The notes: generated by a model from the sequence alone, not told the origin. A stretch of DNA of 64,000 nucleotides from Rheinheimera texasensis DSM 17496 (GCF_000711985.1 NZ_KL544006.1:240009-304008); one strand, 5' to 3'; counted from the first letter of the stretch, positions 1-10,060 are shown. Numbers and translations are program-made.

Positions 1-180
1 CTGGATAACAGCGATGAAGGCATCAATAATCTGAATCTTGCAGCCGGCCGCACCGGGCTTGGCTTGTTTTTTGCTCATATGATTGCACGAGCGCATCGGA
101 ACCGGCAGCAATGCGGCCGCATCGAACTCTCCAATGGCGGACAGTTCGGCGGCGCTGTGTTTCGTTTAATTCTGCCCTGA
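1..180 (+). CDS. Sensor histidine kinase, C-terminal end (5' truncated)
   Basis: An open frame runs from the first base to a TGA at 178-180, giving 59 residues. It contains GRTGLGLFFA, the glycine-rich G2 box of a HATPase_c domain, followed by the typical terminal beta-strand segment (IELSNGGQFGGAVFRLILP). This matches the ATP-binding C-terminus of a two-component sensor kinase, which would autophosphorylate on a conserved histidine located upstream of the window. The sensor domain, dimerisation domain and partner regulator cannot be seen, so the signal is unknown. The G2 box and stop codon are seen directly; the family assignment comes from known HATPase_c motifs. Confidence 0.8.
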   Translation: MDNSDEGINNLNLAAGRTGLGLFFAHMIARAHRNRQQCGRIELSNGGQFGGAVFRLILP

Positions 181-329
181 TGCCAAAAAACAGCATAAAA
201 TGAATCAGATCAGGCTGTGCCGGCGGGTATGTCAAATAGCGCGGCTTCACATACAGCACCAGTGCAAAGATTGGTATTTTGCCGCGTTTCTGTTTAAGAT
301 GCGAAGGTAAGACCAAAGCAGAGGTTCAG

Positions 330-1094
330 ATGGCTTTTACAGTAATTGTGGTGCTTTTCATTGGCTTATTGGTGATCTCCGTAGTCGCCAGCGCGATGCA
401 GCAGCACAAAGAACGACTGGCCACGTTAAAACGCGCCGAATTCAGTAAACTGCGGGGCATGCTGGAAGATACCGAAGAGATCCTGCTGAACGCCGCCAAT
501 GTGCCGCTGACGCCCGGCATAGTGCAGATGCTGCTGACCCGCATTGCTTATACTCTCAAAGCCATGGTGGAGCTGGAACCCGGTTCCCGTGATTTAAAAA
601 GCCGGCTGGCTGACACTGAAAAACGTTTGTCTGAACTTGGCAAAGAAAGCCCGGGCGCTGCAGAAAATATCAGTCTGCCGGATAACGACAAACAAATTAT
701 CAGCATGATCCAGGGCATCAAAAAACTCAGAACTATTCTGCGCGCTGAACATGCCCGCGGCAATATCGATACCCAGTTAGTGATTCAAGAAGACCGCCGT
801 CTCGAGAACCTGCAGCTGCGCATCAATGTTGAAAGCCAAATTAAACGCGGCAATCAGGCCAGAGCCAACCAGTTGCTGGGTTCGGCACGGCAGTGTTATG
901 AAAAAGCCCTGGTGACACTCAGCAACGCCAGCCATGCTGATGAATATGTGCAGTCGCGCCGGGCCGAAATGAACAACATCCTGCAAGAAATTGCCGAAGA
1001 ACTGAAAGAAGGCAACCTGCGGGACCGGCAGAAAAAAGCCGAACAGGAAAACAACGACCTCGATGTGTTATTCGCGCCGAAGAGAAAATGGTAG
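330..1094 (+). CDS. Membrane-anchored coiled-coil protein of unknown function
   Basis: The protein has 254 residues from an ATG at 330, preceded by an AGAGG ribosome binding site. The open frame extends upstream to 279, but that extension lacks the hydrophobic N-terminus and a good ribosome site. Residues 1-20 form a single N-terminal membrane anchor (MAFTVIVVLFIGLLVISVVA). The rest is charged, Lys/Glu/Arg-rich helix that probably forms coiled coils facing the cytoplasm. I recognise the general type as a conserved Alteromonadales protein sometimes loosely labelled a DNA repair ATPase, but no Walker motif is visible, so I do not support that label. It stands alone after the kinase and ends at a strong terminator shared with convergent topA. 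Confidence 0.7.
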   Translation: MAFTVIVVLFIGLLVISVVASAMQQHKERLATLKRAEFSKLRGMLEDTEEILLNAANVPLTPGIVQMLLTRIAYTLKAMVELEPGSRDLKSRLADTEKRLSELGKESPGAAENISLPDNDKQIISMIQGIKKLRTILRAEHARGNIDTQLVIQEDRRLENLQLRINVESQIKRGNQARANQLLGSARQCYEKALVTLSNASHADEYVQSRRAEMNNILQEIAEELKEGNLRDRQKKAEQENNDLDVLFAPKRKW

Positions 1095-1139
1095 TCCTCT
1101 CACCTGCCTTACAGCCACTGCAGCATTCGCATAAATAAC

Positions 1140-1166
1140 AAAGCCCCGCATGCGGGGCTTTGTTTT
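1140..1166. terminator. Bidirectional terminator between the coiled-coil gene and topA
   Basis: A perfect AAAGCCCC/GGGGCTTT stem with a short GCATGC centre is followed by TGTTTT. It lies between two convergent genes and can serve both strands. Confidence 0.85.
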
Positions 1167-1182
1167 AGCTAAGACAGGCTAA

Positions 1183-3777
1183 TCAGGCGTCAGCTTTGCC
1201 TTCCACCCACTGACCATTTTTATACCAGGCCATCCAGCCTGTCGCTTTGCCATCTTTCTCTGACATCACGTATTGCTGCTTGGTTTTGCGGCTCCAGCGC
1301 ACTATCGTTGCATTGCCGGCCGGATCCTGTGCCGGTGCTGCCGCCAGATAATGGAACTTCGGCATCATCCGGTCTTTGAAGCGCTGTAACTCGGCCACCA
1401 GCGGTGCGCGGGTCTCGCGGCTTTTCGGGAAGGTCGACGCCGCTAGGAACAAGCCAGCTGCCCCGTCACGCAGTACAAAGTACGCATCTGACTTCTCGCA
1501 ACGCAGCTCAGGTAAATGCACCGGATCTTCTTTTGGTGGTGCTGCTTCGCCGTTACGCAGCAATTTACGGGTATTTTTACAGTCGCTGTTGGTACAGCCA
1601 AAGTATTTACCAAAGCGGCCGGATTTTAACTGCATATCCGAGCCACATTTTTCACATTCGATCAGCGGGCCATCATAACCTTTGATTTTAAAGGCACCAC
1701 TTTCAACCAGATAACCGTCACAGCCCGGGTTATTACCACAGACATAGAGTTTACGGGTCTCGTCCAGTAAATACGGGTCCATCGCGGTGCCGCATTTAGC
1801 GCAACGCTTTTTGTGGCGCAGCACTTCGGTTTCCAGCTCTTCTTCGTCAGCAACCAAGACCGCTTCATCACCCGGCGTCAAATTCATTGTCGTGGTGCAA
1901 CGTTCTTTTGGCGGCAGATTGTAGCCGGAGCAGCCCAAAAACACGCCGGTACTGGCGGTGCGGATACCCATTTTGCGGCCACAGGTCGGACAGTCGATGT
2001 CGGTCAGCACGAACTGATTGGTGCGCATACCGCCTTCAGTACTGTCACCTTCCGCTACTTTCAGTCGCTTGGAGAAATCGGCATAGAAATTATCCAGTAC
2101 CTTGCGCCAGGCCGCCTCGCCATTGGCGATATCATCGAGCTTCAGCTCCATGTTGGCGGTAAAGTCGTAGTTCATCAGATCGCTGAAATTCTCGACCAGC
2201 CGGTCTGTGACGATCTCACCCATTTTTTCGGCATAAAACCGTTTATTGTCGACTTTGACATAACCACGTTCCTGGATAGTGGAAATAATAGCGGCATATG
2301 TCGATGGACGGCCGATACCGCGTTTTTCCAGCTCTTTGACCAGACTGGCTTCGCTGTAGCGTGCCGGTGGTTTGGTAAAATGCTGCGCCGGCAATAACTG
2401 CTCGAGGCTTAACACTTCGCCGACTTTAACATCCGGTAATTCGTTTTCTTCTTCGTCTTTACGTTTTTGTGCCGGCTGCACCCGGGTCCAGCCGTCAAAA
2501 CGTAACACACGGCCTTTGGCACGCAGTTCAAACTCACCGGCTTGTACTGTGATGTTAGTGACGTCATAAAGCGCCGGTGGCATCTGACAGGCGACAAACT
2601 GGCGCCAAATCAGCTCGTACAGCTTCTTGGCGTCGACTTCCATATCACTTAAGGCAGACGCCTGCACATTCACGTCCGAAGGCCGGATCGCTTCGTGTGC
2701 TTCCTGCGCATTGGCTTTGCTGCCATAGCTTAATGGCTCAGCCGGCAGATAGTTCTTACCAAACTGCTGCACGATAAAATCGCGCACTGCGCCAACAGCT
2801 TCCGCCGACAAGTTGGTCGAATCGGTACGCATATAAGTGATGTAACCAGCTTCATACAGCCGCTGCGCCAGCATCATGGTTTTCTTCACGCCATAGCCCA
2901 GACGCGTACTGGCCGCCTGTTGTAGCGTTGAAGTGATAAATGGCGCTTGTGGTTTGGAGCTCGATGGTTTGTCTTCGCGATCGGTCACCTGATAGGCTGC
3001 GCGCTGTAATAACGCGACAGCCGCATCAGTCTGCTGCTGATTGACCGGGCGGAAGGCTTTGCCAGCCTGACGTGCTACTTCCAGTCGCAGCTGCGCCTGG
3101 CGTGGATTACGCACGTCGGCGTCGACAGTCCAGTATTCTTCCGGCACAAAAGCTTTAATTTCACGCTCGCGCTCGACGACCAGCCGCACTGCGACTGATT
3201 GCACCCGACCGGCGGACAAGCCACGGGCGACTTTTTTCCACAACAGCGGCGACACCATAAAACCTACTACGCGGTCTAAGAAGCGTCGGGCCTGCTGCGC
3301 ATCCACACGATCCTGATTAACAACACCAGGCTCAGTGAAAGCATTTTTGATAGCGTTTTTGGTGATTTCGTTAAATACAACGCGTTTAAACTTGCTGGCG
3401 TCACCGCCAATAATGCTCTGCAAGTGCCAGGCGATGGCTTCCCCTTCGCGGTCCAAGTCCGTTGCCAGGTAAACAGTGTCTGCCTTTTCCGCTAATTGCT
3501 TTAATTCCCGGACAACTTTTTCTTTGCCTTCCAGAATTTCATAACGGGCTTTCCAGCCGTTTGCCGGATCTATCCCCATCCGGTCTACCAGCGCCAGATA
3601 GTCTTTTTCAGCTTTGCTGAGTTTACTGTCACTTGCCTTGGTTTTGTCCCTGGAACTGCTCGATGGCAGATCACGGATATGCCCGACACTGCTTTTTACA
3701 ATGTAATCAGCACCCAGGTACTTGTTGATAGTTTTTGCCTTTGCCGGGGATTCGACGATGACCAGAGATTTCGCCAT
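1183..3777 (-). CDS. topA: DNA topoisomerase I
   Basis: This 864-residue protein is a type IA topoisomerase that relaxes negative supercoils by passing a strand through a transient 5'-phosphotyrosine break. The N-terminal Toprim domain shows the acidic motif ATDLDREGE around residues 105-112. The catalytic tyrosine is Y315 in TYMRTDS. Downstream are three Cys4 zinc-ribbon segments (starting CPTCG, CAKCG and CEKCG), then a basic C-terminal region, as in the 865-residue E. coli enzyme. It is monocistronic, with a good sigma70-like promoter upstream (TTGTCA, 17 bp, TATACG). The start ATG is followed at once by the conserved [15 protein letters not shown] sequence. I see no anomalies. Confidence 0.98.
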   Translation of the reverse strand: MAKSLVIVESPAKAKTINKYLGADYIVKSSVGHIRDLPSSSSRDKTKASDSKLSKAEKDYLALVDRMGIDPANGWKARYEILEGKEKVVRELKQLAEKADTVYLATDLDREGEAIAWHLQSIIGGDASKFKRVVFNEITKNAIKNAFTEPGVVNQDRVDAQQARRFLDRVVGFMVSPLLWKKVARGLSAGRVQSVAVRLVVEREREIKAFVPEEYWTVDADVRNPRQAQLRLEVARQAGKAFRPVNQQQTDAAVALLQRAAYQVTDREDKPSSSKPQAPFITSTLQQAASTRLGYGVKKTMMLAQRLYEAGYITYMRTDSTNLSAEAVGAVRDFIVQQFGKNYLPAEPLSYGSKANAQEAHEAIRPSDVNVQASALSDMEVDAKKLYELIWRQFVACQMPPALYDVTNITVQAGEFELRAKGRVLRFDGWTRVQPAQKRKDEEENELPDVKVGEVLSLEQLLPAQHFTKPPARYSEASLVKELEKRGIGRPSTYAAIISTIQERGYVKVDNKRFYAEKMGEIVTDRLVENFSDLMNYDFTANMELKLDDIANGEAAWRKVLDNFYADFSKRLKVAEGDSTEGGMRTNQFVLTDIDCPTCGRKMGIRTASTGVFLGCSGYNLPPKERCTTTMNLTPGDEAVLVADEEELETEVLRHKKRCAKCGTAMDPYLLDETRKLYVCGNNPGCDGYLVESGAFKIKGYDGPLIECEKCGSDMQLKSGRFGKYFGCTNSDCKNTRKLLRNGEAAPPKEDPVHLPELRCEKSDAYFVLRDGAAGLFLAASTFPKSRETRAPLVAELQRFKDRMMPKFHYLAAAPAQDPAGNATIVRWSRKTKQQYVMSEKDGKATGWMAWYKNGQWVEGKADA

Positions 3778-3829
3778 TGGAGTGCAGGAGTCCCTATTAA
3801 AAAATTCAGTAGTCTTTTTTGCTTTTTAA

Positions 3830-3858
3830 CGTATATCCGTAAACGGAGGTTGTGACAA
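3830..3858 (-). promoter_or_regulatory. Probable sigma70 promoter of topA
   Basis: On the minus strand, TTGTCA (3858-3853) is separated by exactly 17 bases from TATACG (3835-3830), about 50 bases before the topA ATG. This rests on sequence match alone. Confidence 0.5.
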
Positions 3859-3942
3859 GTAGCCAGTTGCACAATTGTCTCCGACAGCTGGTTTTTCGAG
3901 GCTTGATTGCTGCTTTATCCAGCAGCTCCGGCAAAACAGGCT

Positions 3943-3978
3943 AAATCCGGCCCGATATGGTCGGGCGCGGATTTTTTT
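3943..3978. terminator. Hairpin terminator downstream of the ureohydrolase gene
   Basis: The stem pairs AAATCCG-GCCCGA with TCGGGC-g-CGGATTT (one bulge, 5-base loop). The long T tract is on the plus strand. The minus-strand U run, which the ureohydrolase transcript would need, is weak, so orientation is uncertain. Confidence 0.5.
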
Positions 3979-4012
3979 GGATGAAGCGCAATAAACTGCG
4001 CCAAAAAGGTGT

Positions 4013-5134
4013 TTAACAGGCTGGATCCCGACTGATAGCGTCGAGTAAAACGGCAGAAAGTTCTGCCCCTACTTTGAGCGTTTGCGCTGAACTTGCAGCA
4101 CCCTGTCCGGTACTGTCGGTAAAGGGCGCAATTTCCATCATGTCAGCAGCGCCAACCCGGAAATGCTGCTGCAGAATAGCAAGGATCTGCAGTGCTTCAT
4201 CCGGTGTCATGCCTCCGGTTTCCGGCGTGCCTGTCGCTGCGGCATATTCTGCATCCAGTGCATCGATATCGAAACTGACATAGAGCTCATCGACCGCCGC
4301 CGCTTTTAGCTGCGTCACGATAGCCTCAGCTACTGCCACAGCACCCAGTGAGCGGATTTCATCAGCCCAGAACTGGCGCACACCAAAAGTGCTTTCCCAG
4401 TGTGATTTTGGCTTCCCGCTGGAGCGAATCCCCAGTTGGATCAAATGCGATGGTGCCGGCAAAAATTCAAGGATATGGGTACACCAGGAACCAAAACACA
4501 GGTCAATGCCAAGCCGCTCTGTCAGCAGGTCGGTATGGGCGTCAAAATGAATGATGGCAGTGCGAATACCGGCGGTGCGGCGCGCTTTTAAATAGGCTTT
4601 GGTTAGTGGATAACTTACCGAATGGTCACCACCGATGCCAAAAATGCCTTTGCCCGGAAAAGCCTGATAAAACAAATCGGCCAGTTGCTCAGTCAGCGAC
4701 AGCGGGCTCACCGGTAAATCTGCCTGGGCATTTCGGTACAGCGCCTGACGACAGTTAGTGATAGTTTCTGCATTCAGATATTTATCATGCAGCAGATGGG
4801 GGATCACCCGGATATCTCCCAGGTCCGCCGGGTAGCTTTGCCGTTGCTGCTGCAACAGCGCCAGACGCAAAAATAACGGCCCCCAATTAGCACCTCGCAA
4901 AATACCGCCACCACAATCTGAACTGATGCCAAGGATTGCTGCAGACTCGGCTGACCCGGCAAATCGTTGAAGCCCAGCCAGCCACTCAGCCCGCACATCA
5001 GCATCCTGGCCAAATAGCTCAGCCCGTAATAGCGCTTTACGTTCTTTTGCGGTATTGACGGTAAACACGCCATCCCCCGGCGGGCACAGGCATTGGCTGG
5101 CGGTTTGAAGAAATAAATCTACGGACGTTGTCAT
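4013..5134 (-). CDS. Arginase/agmatinase-family ureohydrolase
   Basis: This 373-residue protein carries a full set of binuclear manganese ligands of the ureohydrolase fold: H171 in GGDHS, D198/H200/D202 in FDAHTD, and D289/D291 in SFDIDALD. Such enzymes hydrolyse guanidino or formimino groups (arginine, agmatine, guanidinobutyrate, formimidoylglutamate) to urea or formamide. The C-terminal segment SFDIDALDAEYAAATGTPETGG is canonical. It has an N-terminal extension of about 60 residues relative to short agmatinases. It stands alone, with no histidine, arginine or polyamine genes nearby, so context does not fix the substrate. Activity is well supported; the exact substrate is not. Confidence 0.85.
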   Translation of the reverse strand: MTTSVDLFLQTASQCLCPPGDGVFTVNTAKERKALLRAELFGQDADVRAEWLAGLQRFAGSAESAAILGISSDCGGGILRGANWGPLFLRLALLQQQRQSYPADLGDIRVIPHLLHDKYLNAETITNCRQALYRNAQADLPVSPLSLTEQLADLFYQAFPGKGIFGIGGDHSVSYPLTKAYLKARRTAGIRTAIIHFDAHTDLLTERLGIDLCFGSWCTHILEFLPAPSHLIQLGIRSSGKPKSHWESTFGVRQFWADEIRSLGAVAVAEAIVTQLKAAAVDELYVSFDIDALDAEYAAATGTPETGGMTPDEALQILAILQQHFRVGAADMMEIAPFTDSTGQGAASSAQTLKVGAELSAVLLDAISRDPAC

Positions 5135-5550
5135 ATCAGCTCCCGGTGATGAATTCAGATCAACTATCGAATGTTTATGCAGTCTGAAATATTTATAAAG
5201 CCTGGCAATTCGGTTTGCACTCAGCGTTACGTTTGGTTGTGCCTACTGGTCACAACACAGCCACAAAATAAATTATACCAATTTAAATCAAGCATTTAGA
5301 TAACATCAGCTTGCGCAAAAAAATGTAAAGGTGTGGCAGTTGATCCAGATATATCAGGCTGTTTTTTTGTGTCAACGCAACAAACTTGAAGTGGGCCTGG
5401 CACTGTGTTTTTTTATTCAATCTAATTGAATCTTCAGTTAGGCCGCATGCTGCCTTAGTGGACACCAGGAGTACAAAAAAAAAACCGGTCTGTAAAAGAC
5501 CGGTTTTTGTTGAACAGCGACGCAAGGGGCTGTTGTGCCCCTGCGATTCA
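5135..5550. other. Intergenic region between the ureohydrolase and Ig-like lipoprotein genes
   Basis: About 415 bases without a credible gene. The right part holds the terminator of the lipoprotein gene (5475-5510). The left part (5135-5280) must contain the ureohydrolase promoter on the minus strand. A perfect 7-bp inverted repeat ATTCAAT-CTA-ATTGAAT lies at 5415-5431. Open frames here overlap the terminator and lack ribosome sites. Confidence 0.6.
5475..5510 (-). terminator. Terminator of the Ig-like lipoprotein gene
   Basis: The stem pairs AAAAACCGGTC with GACCGGTTTTT around a 7-base loop. On the minus strand it is followed by a run of about ten T, about 40 bases after the stop codon. Confidence 0.85.
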
Positions 5551-8514
5551 TCAGAGCGGGAAGGTCTGGCCGTTGATAGCGCAGATAGATTTGGTGGTAA
5601 ATCCTTCCTCATTTGCGAATGCATCAACCCCAAACGGACTGGCCCAAGGTCTGTCTGATTCGTCGGTGGTATCTTCTGAGCTAAATCCCAACGAGACGGT
5701 GCGGGCTGTGACGTTTTCTGTACCGGCAGCAAATCCAGACACAACAACTTCCACGTCGACGAAAGGCGCCATGGTCTTCGGATAAGTCAGGGTGAAATAC
5801 GCAATACCGTCAGTACCCGCTGTGATATTTTTCTCGACTGTTGCAATATTGCCAGGTGTCAGTTGTTTGTCACCATTTTCGTCTTCGCCAGCGTCCAAAA
5901 TACCGTTACGGTTTTTATCTTCTGACAAACAGGTCAGATCGTCGCCGGTATTAGAATATACAGCCTCCCAATACTTAAACGACTGATTGACCGGGCGCTT
6001 AAACCAATGACCTTTGTTATACCGGGTTGGCAGCGCCGACACCGTCAGCACCTGATTTGGCACCGGATTGCCGGTAGAATCTGTCACCAGCACTGCATAT
6101 TTCTTTTTATACAACACTTTGTCGTCTGACTCTTCAATACCATTGCCGGTAGCAAAACGGAAGAACAGCGTGCGGTTACCGACCGAGATCCCAGTGGTGC
6201 CACTGATAGCATCATTGTCGGCAATAGTCGCTTTAATCTTCAGGCCTTTCGGATCTTGCGGGTTGCCGCTGCCAGGTGTTGTGACATCCGCCGTAAATTC
6301 TGTGGTGGCAATCCCCTGCGAGTTGGTCCTGGCTGTGGCCGGGCTTAACTGTCCACCAAATGAATCCACCAGGCTAAAGGCGATCTCTTTGTTTTTCACC
6401 GGGTTATTGTTGGCATCCCGCACAATCGCCTGAACGATGGCTTTTTCACCCGGAGCTAACTGCGCCGGAATGGCCTGCACTTCCAGCGGGCGGTTCGGAT
6501 CAGGCACTGTGGCAATAAACTCAACCACTTTTTGCGTTTGTAAGGTTGCTCCGGTGCCACGGGTATTTGCTGAGATACTGGCAAGACCGGCGAAAGCTGA
6601 ACGCATAAATATTTGTGCTTCACCTGCAGCATTAGTCTGAATCGTGGACACAACTTTGTTATCTGCCAGCCCTGGTTCATCAGCGGCTATCACACCTCTT
6701 GTCGTGGTAAAGCCGACATCCTGAGCAACGACCGGCGAGCCACTGCGTGTCCACTTGACAGTCGCATTGGCTGGCGTGTTTAACGCGATTTCAGGGATCT
6801 CTGCTTCATTCGCCGGTTTGACATACGCAAATGCATCGGCATTTACTTCAATTAATACGGTTTTTATCACTCCGAGTGCCGACACTGTGACGGTATCATT
6901 ACCAGCGTTTACTGCCGTATAACGCACTGTCGCCCGCCCGGTTGCCGCATCAGTTCTTGGCGATGTATTGCTAAAACTGTTTTTCAGCTCCGATGACAAT
7001 GACAGTATGGTATCCCGGATGGGCTTCGCTGATGAATCCAATACTGTAAAGGTCATATCCATACTGCTGCCAAGCACAACGGCAGGCGCCGCAGCAATTT
7101 CAATATCAGTCCCGACAACTTTCAGTGTGAGATAAGATTTTGCCGCGCCGCTGCCTGCAGTCGCACTGACCAGAATATCCCGCAAAGCCGGATTGGTTTT
7201 GGTGGTCAGCACAGCCCGCGCGGTGCCGGTATTGTCGGTTGTAGCCGACTGCACTTCAATTTCACCCTCAAAACCGGTTTCTATACCGAATTTAACTGCA
7301 ACATCTTTCAACAGGTTTTGCTGGCGATCACGCACAATCGCGGTTAATTCGACTTTATCTGCATTCCCACTACCAATCTGCAACTTGTCGGATTGCAGCA
7401 ACACCGTACTCACCGGATCTGTCGTAACAGAACCGCCATCACCGGCAGAGTCAAACGACTTAGCGGCGTTGACCGTTTTATTACTGTCAAGCTCCGCAGT
7501 CAGAGTGCCTGTCCCGCTGGCAGTGCCAACTGTCAGGCCAATTTCTGCGATACCGCTACTGTTGGTTTGTGCCGTTGCAGCTGAATTACTGAAGCGCGCT
7601 AAATCAGCCAGATTGATGGCAAAATTCACTTGTTTATTCGCCACGCTGAGACCGAGTTTTGATTTCAGCTGGGCTCTGACTTTAACCGGGTTGGCATTAC
7701 TGACCGATGTGACTTCGGTGCCGTCTGCACTCAGCATACTCAACGTCAGAGTCAGTTGGTCTGCTGACGGATTATCACCGGCTGACATAAAAGCTTTTTT
7801 CGATACTGAATTATCAGGTAAGGTCGCGGTAAGTTCTGCGGCACCGGATTTGGTGCCGACTGTCAGGCCGATTTTTGCGACGCCACGGGCATCGGTCACC
7901 GCTGACGCAGTGGCATTATCAAACTGCGCAACAGCACTGTCTGATAATGCAAACTTGATGATTTGACCACTCAGGCTGCCACCGCTGCTCGAGGTCAGCG
8001 TCAGCTCAGCAGTTAAAGGCACCGCCTGGGATAAAGTGCCTGTTTCAGCACCATTTGCGTTGAGCAGTTTAATAGTGCCGCTGTATGAAACTGGCACGAC
8101 CCCAGCCGACTGGAAGGCAATGGTAGCTTTACTGCTATCCGGCAGAGTCGCTGTGATTTGAGCTGCGCCAGAGCTTTGGCCAACTAACAATGTAATGCGG
8201 GCGACACCATTCGCATCAGTGACGGCCGATGCCGTACCATTACTGAAAGTGGCCACCGTAGCGTTACTCAATTCAAAGCTGATGAGCTTGCCATTGATAG
8301 CGCCGCCGTTGGTTGAAGTTAAGACAACTTCCAGTGTTAACGGGGATTGCGCGGTCAGTTGATTACTTTCAACTCCGGCAGCAGTGATTAATTTCAGAGT
8401 TGCAGCGTACTTTGGCGTCTCAGGTGTACCGCTTGTTCCCAGAGTTCCCCCCCCACCACAAGCGACTACAACACTCATCAGAAACGCAACGAGAAGTTGC
8501 CGGATGTTTCGCAT
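5551..8514 (-). CDS. Large surface lipoprotein with tandem bacterial Ig-like (Big_1/invasin-type) domains
   Basis: This 987-residue protein begins with a lipoprotein signal peptide. The lipobox ends VVAC at C19 and is followed by a GGGG linker. Then come tandem domains of roughly 100-110 residues. The first three share a clear period: each contains a T(D/N)xxGxA(R/K/E)I segment and a GA(A/G)xxTATL-type strand, and ends near (Q/M/D)SAGD. Later domains (about residues 365-900) are more diverged but keep the Ig-like Big_1 pattern seen in invasin and intimin. The C-terminus (about 790-987) is different and carries a calcium-loop-like acidic stretch rich in Asp/Asn (EDKNRNGILDAGEDENGDK). It probably stands on the cell surface, anchored in the outer membrane, and could mediate adhesion. 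There is no beta-barrel or LysM domain, so it is not a classical intimin. It is monocistronic. Confidence 0.85.
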   Translation of the reverse strand: MRNIRQLLVAFLMSVVVACGGGGTLGTSGTPETPKYAATLKLITAAGVESNQLTAQSPLTLEVVLTSTNGGAINGKLISFELSNATVATFSNGTASAVTDANGVARITLLVGQSSGAAQITATLPDSSKATIAFQSAGVVPVSYSGTIKLLNANGAETGTLSQAVPLTAELTLTSSSGGSLSGQIIKFALSDSAVAQFDNATASAVTDARGVAKIGLTVGTKSGAAELTATLPDNSVSKKAFMSAGDNPSADQLTLTLSMLSADGTEVTSVSNANPVKVRAQLKSKLGLSVANKQVNFAINLADLARFSNSAATAQTNSSGIAEIGLTVGTASGTGTLTAELDSNKTVNAAKSFDSAGDGGSVTTDPVSTVLLQSDKLQIGSGNADKVELTAIVRDRQQNLLKDVAVKFGIETGFEGEIEVQSATTDNTGTARAVLTTKTNPALRDILVSATAGSGAAKSYLTLKVVGTDIEIAAAPAVVLGSSMDMTFTVLDSSAKPIRDTILSLSSELKNSFSNTSPRTDAATGRATVRYTAVNAGNDTVTVSALGVIKTVLIEVNADAFAYVKPANEAEIPEIALNTPANATVKWTRSGSPVVAQDVGFTTTRGVIAADEPGLADNKVVSTIQTNAAGEAQIFMRSAFAGLASISANTRGTGATLQTQKVVEFIATVPDPNRPLEVQAIPAQLAPGEKAIVQAIVRDANNNPVKNKEIAFSLVDSFGGQLSPATARTNSQGIATTEFTADVTTPGSGNPQDPKGLKIKATIADNDAISGTTGISVGNRTLFFRFATGNGIEESDDKVLYKKKYAVLVTDSTGNPVPNQVLTVSALPTRYNKGHWFKRPVNQSFKYWEAVYSNTGDDLTCLSEDKNRNGILDAGEDENGDKQLTPGNIATVEKNITAGTDGIAYFTLTYPKTMAPFVDVEVVVSGFAAGTENVTARTVSLGFSSEDTTDESDRPWASPFGVDAFANEEGFTTKSICAINGQTFPL

Positions 8515-8685
8515 GAAAACTCTCCCTAGCTGGCTATTTTCATTAGAATTTATGACTTTTCCTAGCTTAGCCGATTAACCCGCGCGGCTGCGAGAATTTA
8601 CTCGGGCTAAAGCACAAATTTTTCTTTTAGTTCAGAAACTGCTAGATTACGCCGTCCTTAACTCTGTTATAACCCATGTGCCCAG

Positions 8686-9993
8686 ATGACTACAAACACA
8701 AAATACAATCTGACCACGCGAATTCTGCTCGCGATGGCCATCGGCATTCTTGTCGGTACTCTGTTTAAATTTCTGTTGGATGGCCAGGCCGAGCGCGTAG
8801 TTGATGTTGGCGTTTTCAGCTTTGGGATCAAAGCGTTATTTATCGATGGTTTTTTTCATGTCGGCGGTCAGATTTTTATCGCCAGCTTAAAAATGCTGGT
8901 CGTGCCTTTAGTATTGGTGTCGCTGATTTGCGGCACCAGCTCACTGAAAGACATCAGGACTTTGGGGCGGATCGGCAGCAAGTCGATGAGCCTTTATATT
9001 CTGACGACAGCGCTGGCGATAGCGCTGGCTGTGTTCTTTGCAACACTGGTTAAGCCTGGCGAGGGTGTCAACATGACACCTGCCAGCGATTTTAATCCGG
9101 GTCAGGCGCCAGGTCTGGCGCAAGTATTCATCAATATGTTTCCAAGTAATCCGATTGATGCCATGGCCAAAGGCGAAATGCTACAGATCATTGTGTTTGC
9201 GGTGTTGTTTGGTGTGGCCTTAGCGCTTTCAGGAGAAGCGGGTGAACGTCTGCGGCTTATGTTTGAAGATATCAATACCGCAATGATGAAATTAGTCGGT
9301 ATCGTGATGCATTTTTCGCCATACGGCGTGTTCTTCCTGATGGCGAAGCAGTTCACTATTCTGGATCTCAGCGATATGGCGAATCTGGCGAAATACTTTG
9401 GCCTGGTGCTTTTTGTACTGGTGTTCCATGGTGTGGTCGTTTATGGCGCTTTTATTACTTTTGCGGCCCGCCTGAATCCGTTGATGTTCTTCAGCAAAAT
9501 GAAAGAAACCGCCCTGTTTGCCTTCAGCACATCCAGCAGTAATGCGACTATCGCCAGCAATATGACCACGACCACGCAAAAACTGGGTGTTGATAATAAA
9601 GTCGCTTCTTTCACTATTCCGCTTGGTGCCACTATTAATATGGATGGCACAGCCATTATGCAGGGCGTTGCCACGGTATTTATCGCTCAGGTTTATGGGA
9701 TTGACCTGACTTTCAGCGATTATCTGTTGGTAGTACTGACCGCAACGCTGGCGTCTATTGGTACTGCCGGTGTACCTGGCGTCGGTTTGGTGATGCTGGC
9801 AATGGTGCTGCAACAGGTCAACCTGCCGGTTGAAGGGATTGCGCTGATTATTGGTGTCGATCGCTTACTGGATATGACGCGCACCGCGGTTAATATCACC
9901 GGCGATGCCATGGTGTCTTGCCTGGTCGGTAAAAGTGAAAACTGCTTTGACGAAGCGGTTTTTAACGACCCCAAAGCCGGTCAGTTGAGCTGA
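8686..9993 (+). CDS. Dicarboxylate/amino acid:cation (Na+ or H+) symporter, DAACS family
   Basis: This 435-residue inner-membrane protein belongs to the glutamate/aspartate transporter (SLC1, GltP/DctA) fold. Signature segments are the serine-rich re-entrant loop TSSSNATIASNM (about residue 284), the NMDGTAI motif (about 322), the second re-entrant loop TAGVPGVGLVML (about 365), and the substrate/cation helix DRLLDMTRTAVNITGD (about 397-412). The Arg in TRTAVN and the Asp in RLLD suggest an acidic amino acid or dicarboxylate substrate, but this is inference. The gene is divergent from the Ig-like lipoprotein and ends at a strong terminator. It is not in an operon. Confidence 0.93.
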   Translation: MTTNTKYNLTTRILLAMAIGILVGTLFKFLLDGQAERVVDVGVFSFGIKALFIDGFFHVGGQIFIASLKMLVVPLVLVSLICGTSSLKDIRTLGRIGSKSMSLYILTTALAIALAVFFATLVKPGEGVNMTPASDFNPGQAPGLAQVFINMFPSNPIDAMAKGEMLQIIVFAVLFGVALALSGEAGERLRLMFEDINTAMMKLVGIVMHFSPYGVFFLMAKQFTILDLSDMANLAKYFGLVLFVLVFHGVVVYGAFITFAARLNPLMFFSKMKETALFAFSTSSSNATIASNMTTTTQKLGVDNKVASFTIPLGATINMDGTAIMQGVATVFIAQVYGIDLTFSDYLLVVLTATLASIGTAGVPGVGLVMLAMVLQQVNLPVEGIALIIGVDRLLDMTRTAVNITGDAMVSCLVGKSENCFDEAVFNDPKAGQLS

Positions 9994-10004
9994 CACTCTT
10001 AATC

Positions 10005-10036
10005 AAAAAATAGCCGGCGTTCGCCGGCTATTTTCT
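10005..10036. terminator. Bidirectional terminator between the symporter and tpm
   Basis: The stem pairs AAAATAGCCGGCG with CGCCGGCTATTTT around a 2-base loop, between convergent genes. Confidence 0.88.
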
Positions 10037-10060
10037 CTCAAATATCTGTCTTGCCTGACA

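Noticed and set aside
1813..2397. A 194-codon plus-strand ORF opposite topA
   Set aside because: It lies wholly within topA, is antisense and has no ribosome site; topA coding is certain.
5283..5747. A 154-codon minus-strand ORF downstream of the lipoprotein gene
   Set aside because: It crosses the terminator at 5475-5510 and overlaps the lipoprotein gene in another frame, with no ribosome site.
7193..7966. A 257-codon plus-strand ORF opposite the Ig-like lipoprotein gene
   Set aside because: A long antisense frame caused by repeated Ser/Thr/Ala codons in the lipoprotein gene; no ribosome site and no homology recognised.
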